Of a DNA stretch of 7,005 nucleotides, positions 6,438 through 7,005 are shown piece after piece. The stretch lies in assembly GCA_012032975.1 (NCBI GenBank), contig JAAUPU010000143.1:1-7005 (forward strand), read 5' to 3'. Position numbers and translations under genes: made by a program. Origin of the DNA: Caldilineaceae bacterium (GTDB taxonomy: Bacteria; Chloroflexota; Anaerolineae; Caldilineales; Caldilineaceae). Positions within the stretch are counted from its first letter, which is position 1. Each line of letters begins with the position of its first letter. A model generated the notes under the pieces. That model worked only from the letters and a program-made list of their open reading frames with translations, was not told the DNA's origin and searched no databases.

Positions 6438-7005
6438 ATGTTGCTCCGCAACAAACTGATGGCGATCTGCGCCATGCTGATTGTCCTGATCTTTACCGTT
6501 CAATGTGCGCCGCCTTCAGAGCCGCCGGCCGCAGACGCGCCAGCTGCCGAGGCCACAGAAGCGCCAGCCGCTGAAGCCGATAGCGCCGAGCCGGAGGCCA
6601 CCGAGCCTGCCGTCCAGACCATCGAAACCGACGGCACCGAAGTTCCCGAAGACGACCGCGCCGACGTCGCCGCAGCCACCGAGGTGGTCCTCACCGACGA
6701 GGAGAGCGAGTTGGCCACCTTCACGTCCAGCGGCGACTACCTCATCGTCGACGCCTTCGAGGTCGGCGGCGATCACCGGGCTCGTACCGACGAGAAGCAG
6801 GATCCCGAAATCCAGACCCGCATCGCGCAATACGAGATGGCGTTTCGCATGCAGACCTCAGTGCCGGAGCTGTCGGACTTTTCGAGCGAGTCGAAAGAGG
6901 TGCTCGATCTTTACGGCATCGATCAACCCGGCGACGGCACGTTTGCCTCAAATTGCCTCATGGCTCGCCGCCTCGCTGAGCGCGGGGTGCGTTTCATCCA
7001 ACTCT
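6438..7005 (+). CDS. Lipoprotein-like leader and acidic linker joined in frame to a partial DUF1501 domain, 3'-truncated
   Basis: The frame stays open from ATG 6438 to the right edge (189 codons plus one base). Residues 1-22 are a signal peptide with two lysine/arginine charges and a hydrophobic core ([14 protein letters not shown]). Cys23 is a candidate lipidation site, but Gln at -1 departs from the usual Gly/Ala/Ser. Residues 24-90 are low-complexity and acidic, rich in Ala, Pro, Glu and Thr, as in surface-lipoprotein linkers. Residues 91-113 ([23 protein letters not shown]) I do not recognise. From about residue 118 to the edge the sequence ([18 protein letters not shown], then VLDLYGI, then [19 protein letters not shown]) closely resembles the middle to C-terminal part of DUF1501 proteins, secreted sulfatase-like proteins frequent in Planctomycetes. 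The N-terminal half of that domain is missing. It could be a true fusion, a rearranged gene or a chimeric assembly. Confidence 0.78.
   Translation, partial: MLLRNKLMAICAMLIVLIFTVQCAPPSEPPAADAPAAEATEAPAAEADSAEPEATEPAVQTIETDGTEVPEDDRADVAAATEVVLTDEESELATFTSSGDYLIVDAFEVGGDHRARTDEKQDPEIQTRIAQYEMAFRMQTSVPELSDFSSESKEVLDLYGIDQPGDGTFASNCLMARRLAERGVRFIQL

Noticed and set aside
6799..6804. GGATCC (BamHI) site beside the suspected DUF1501 junction as a cloning scar
   Set aside because: A single 6-bp site is expected by chance in GC-rich DNA, and nothing else indicates a cloning artefact.

Overview
The window looks like chromosomal DNA of a GC-rich bacterium, most probably a Chloroflexota (Anaerolineae/Caldilineae-like) genome or metagenome bin. 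This rests on the gene families, the GC-rich codon use, the lipoprotein leader with an Ala/Pro/Glu-rich linker, and intergenic repeats built on ACGAA and CCAATCAC units. No marker gene fixes the taxonomy. All real genes lie on the + strand. I see no rRNA, tRNA, CRISPR array, integrase or transposase.

Layout. (1) 2-1147: a 5'-truncated COG4091-type NAD(P)-dependent oxidoreductase with a C-terminal SAF domain. (2) 1169-1250: an intergenic repeat element with 10-bp tandem units and inverted ends. (3) 1334-1779: an RsbW-like serine/threonine kinase/anti-sigma ATPase, interrupted by an apparent one-base deletion near 1579. (4) 1849-2865: an intact aldo/keto reductase. (5) 2916-4115: a class V (alanine-glyoxylate type) PLP aminotransferase with two single-base indels, near 3158 (-1) and 3685 (+1), that cancel overall. 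(6) 4116-4452: a gene-free stretch opening with a 9-bp tandem repeat. (7) 4453-4860: the mechanosensitive channel MscL. (8) 5051-6118: a DUF4432, aldose-epimerase-like protein. (9) 6119-6437: a gene-free stretch with an inverted repeat related to element (2) and a good sigma-70-type promoter. (10) 6438 to the right edge: an unusual ORF in which a lipoprotein-like leader and acidic Ala/Pro/Glu linker run in frame into what I recognise as the C-terminal half of a DUF1501 domain.

How the genes may work together. The oxidoreductase, aldo/keto reductase, aminotransferase and DUF4432 protein are the kinds of enzymes found in carbonyl and sugar metabolism. Only the aldo/keto reductase and aminotransferase (50-bp gap) are close enough to argue for co-transcription. 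MscL and the RsbW-like kinase are stress-related genes but are not visibly linked. No convincing new defence or mobile system is present. The points most worth following up are the chimeric lipoprotein/DUF1501 ORF, the three one-base indels confined to about 2.1 kb, and the dispersed ACGAA repeat family.
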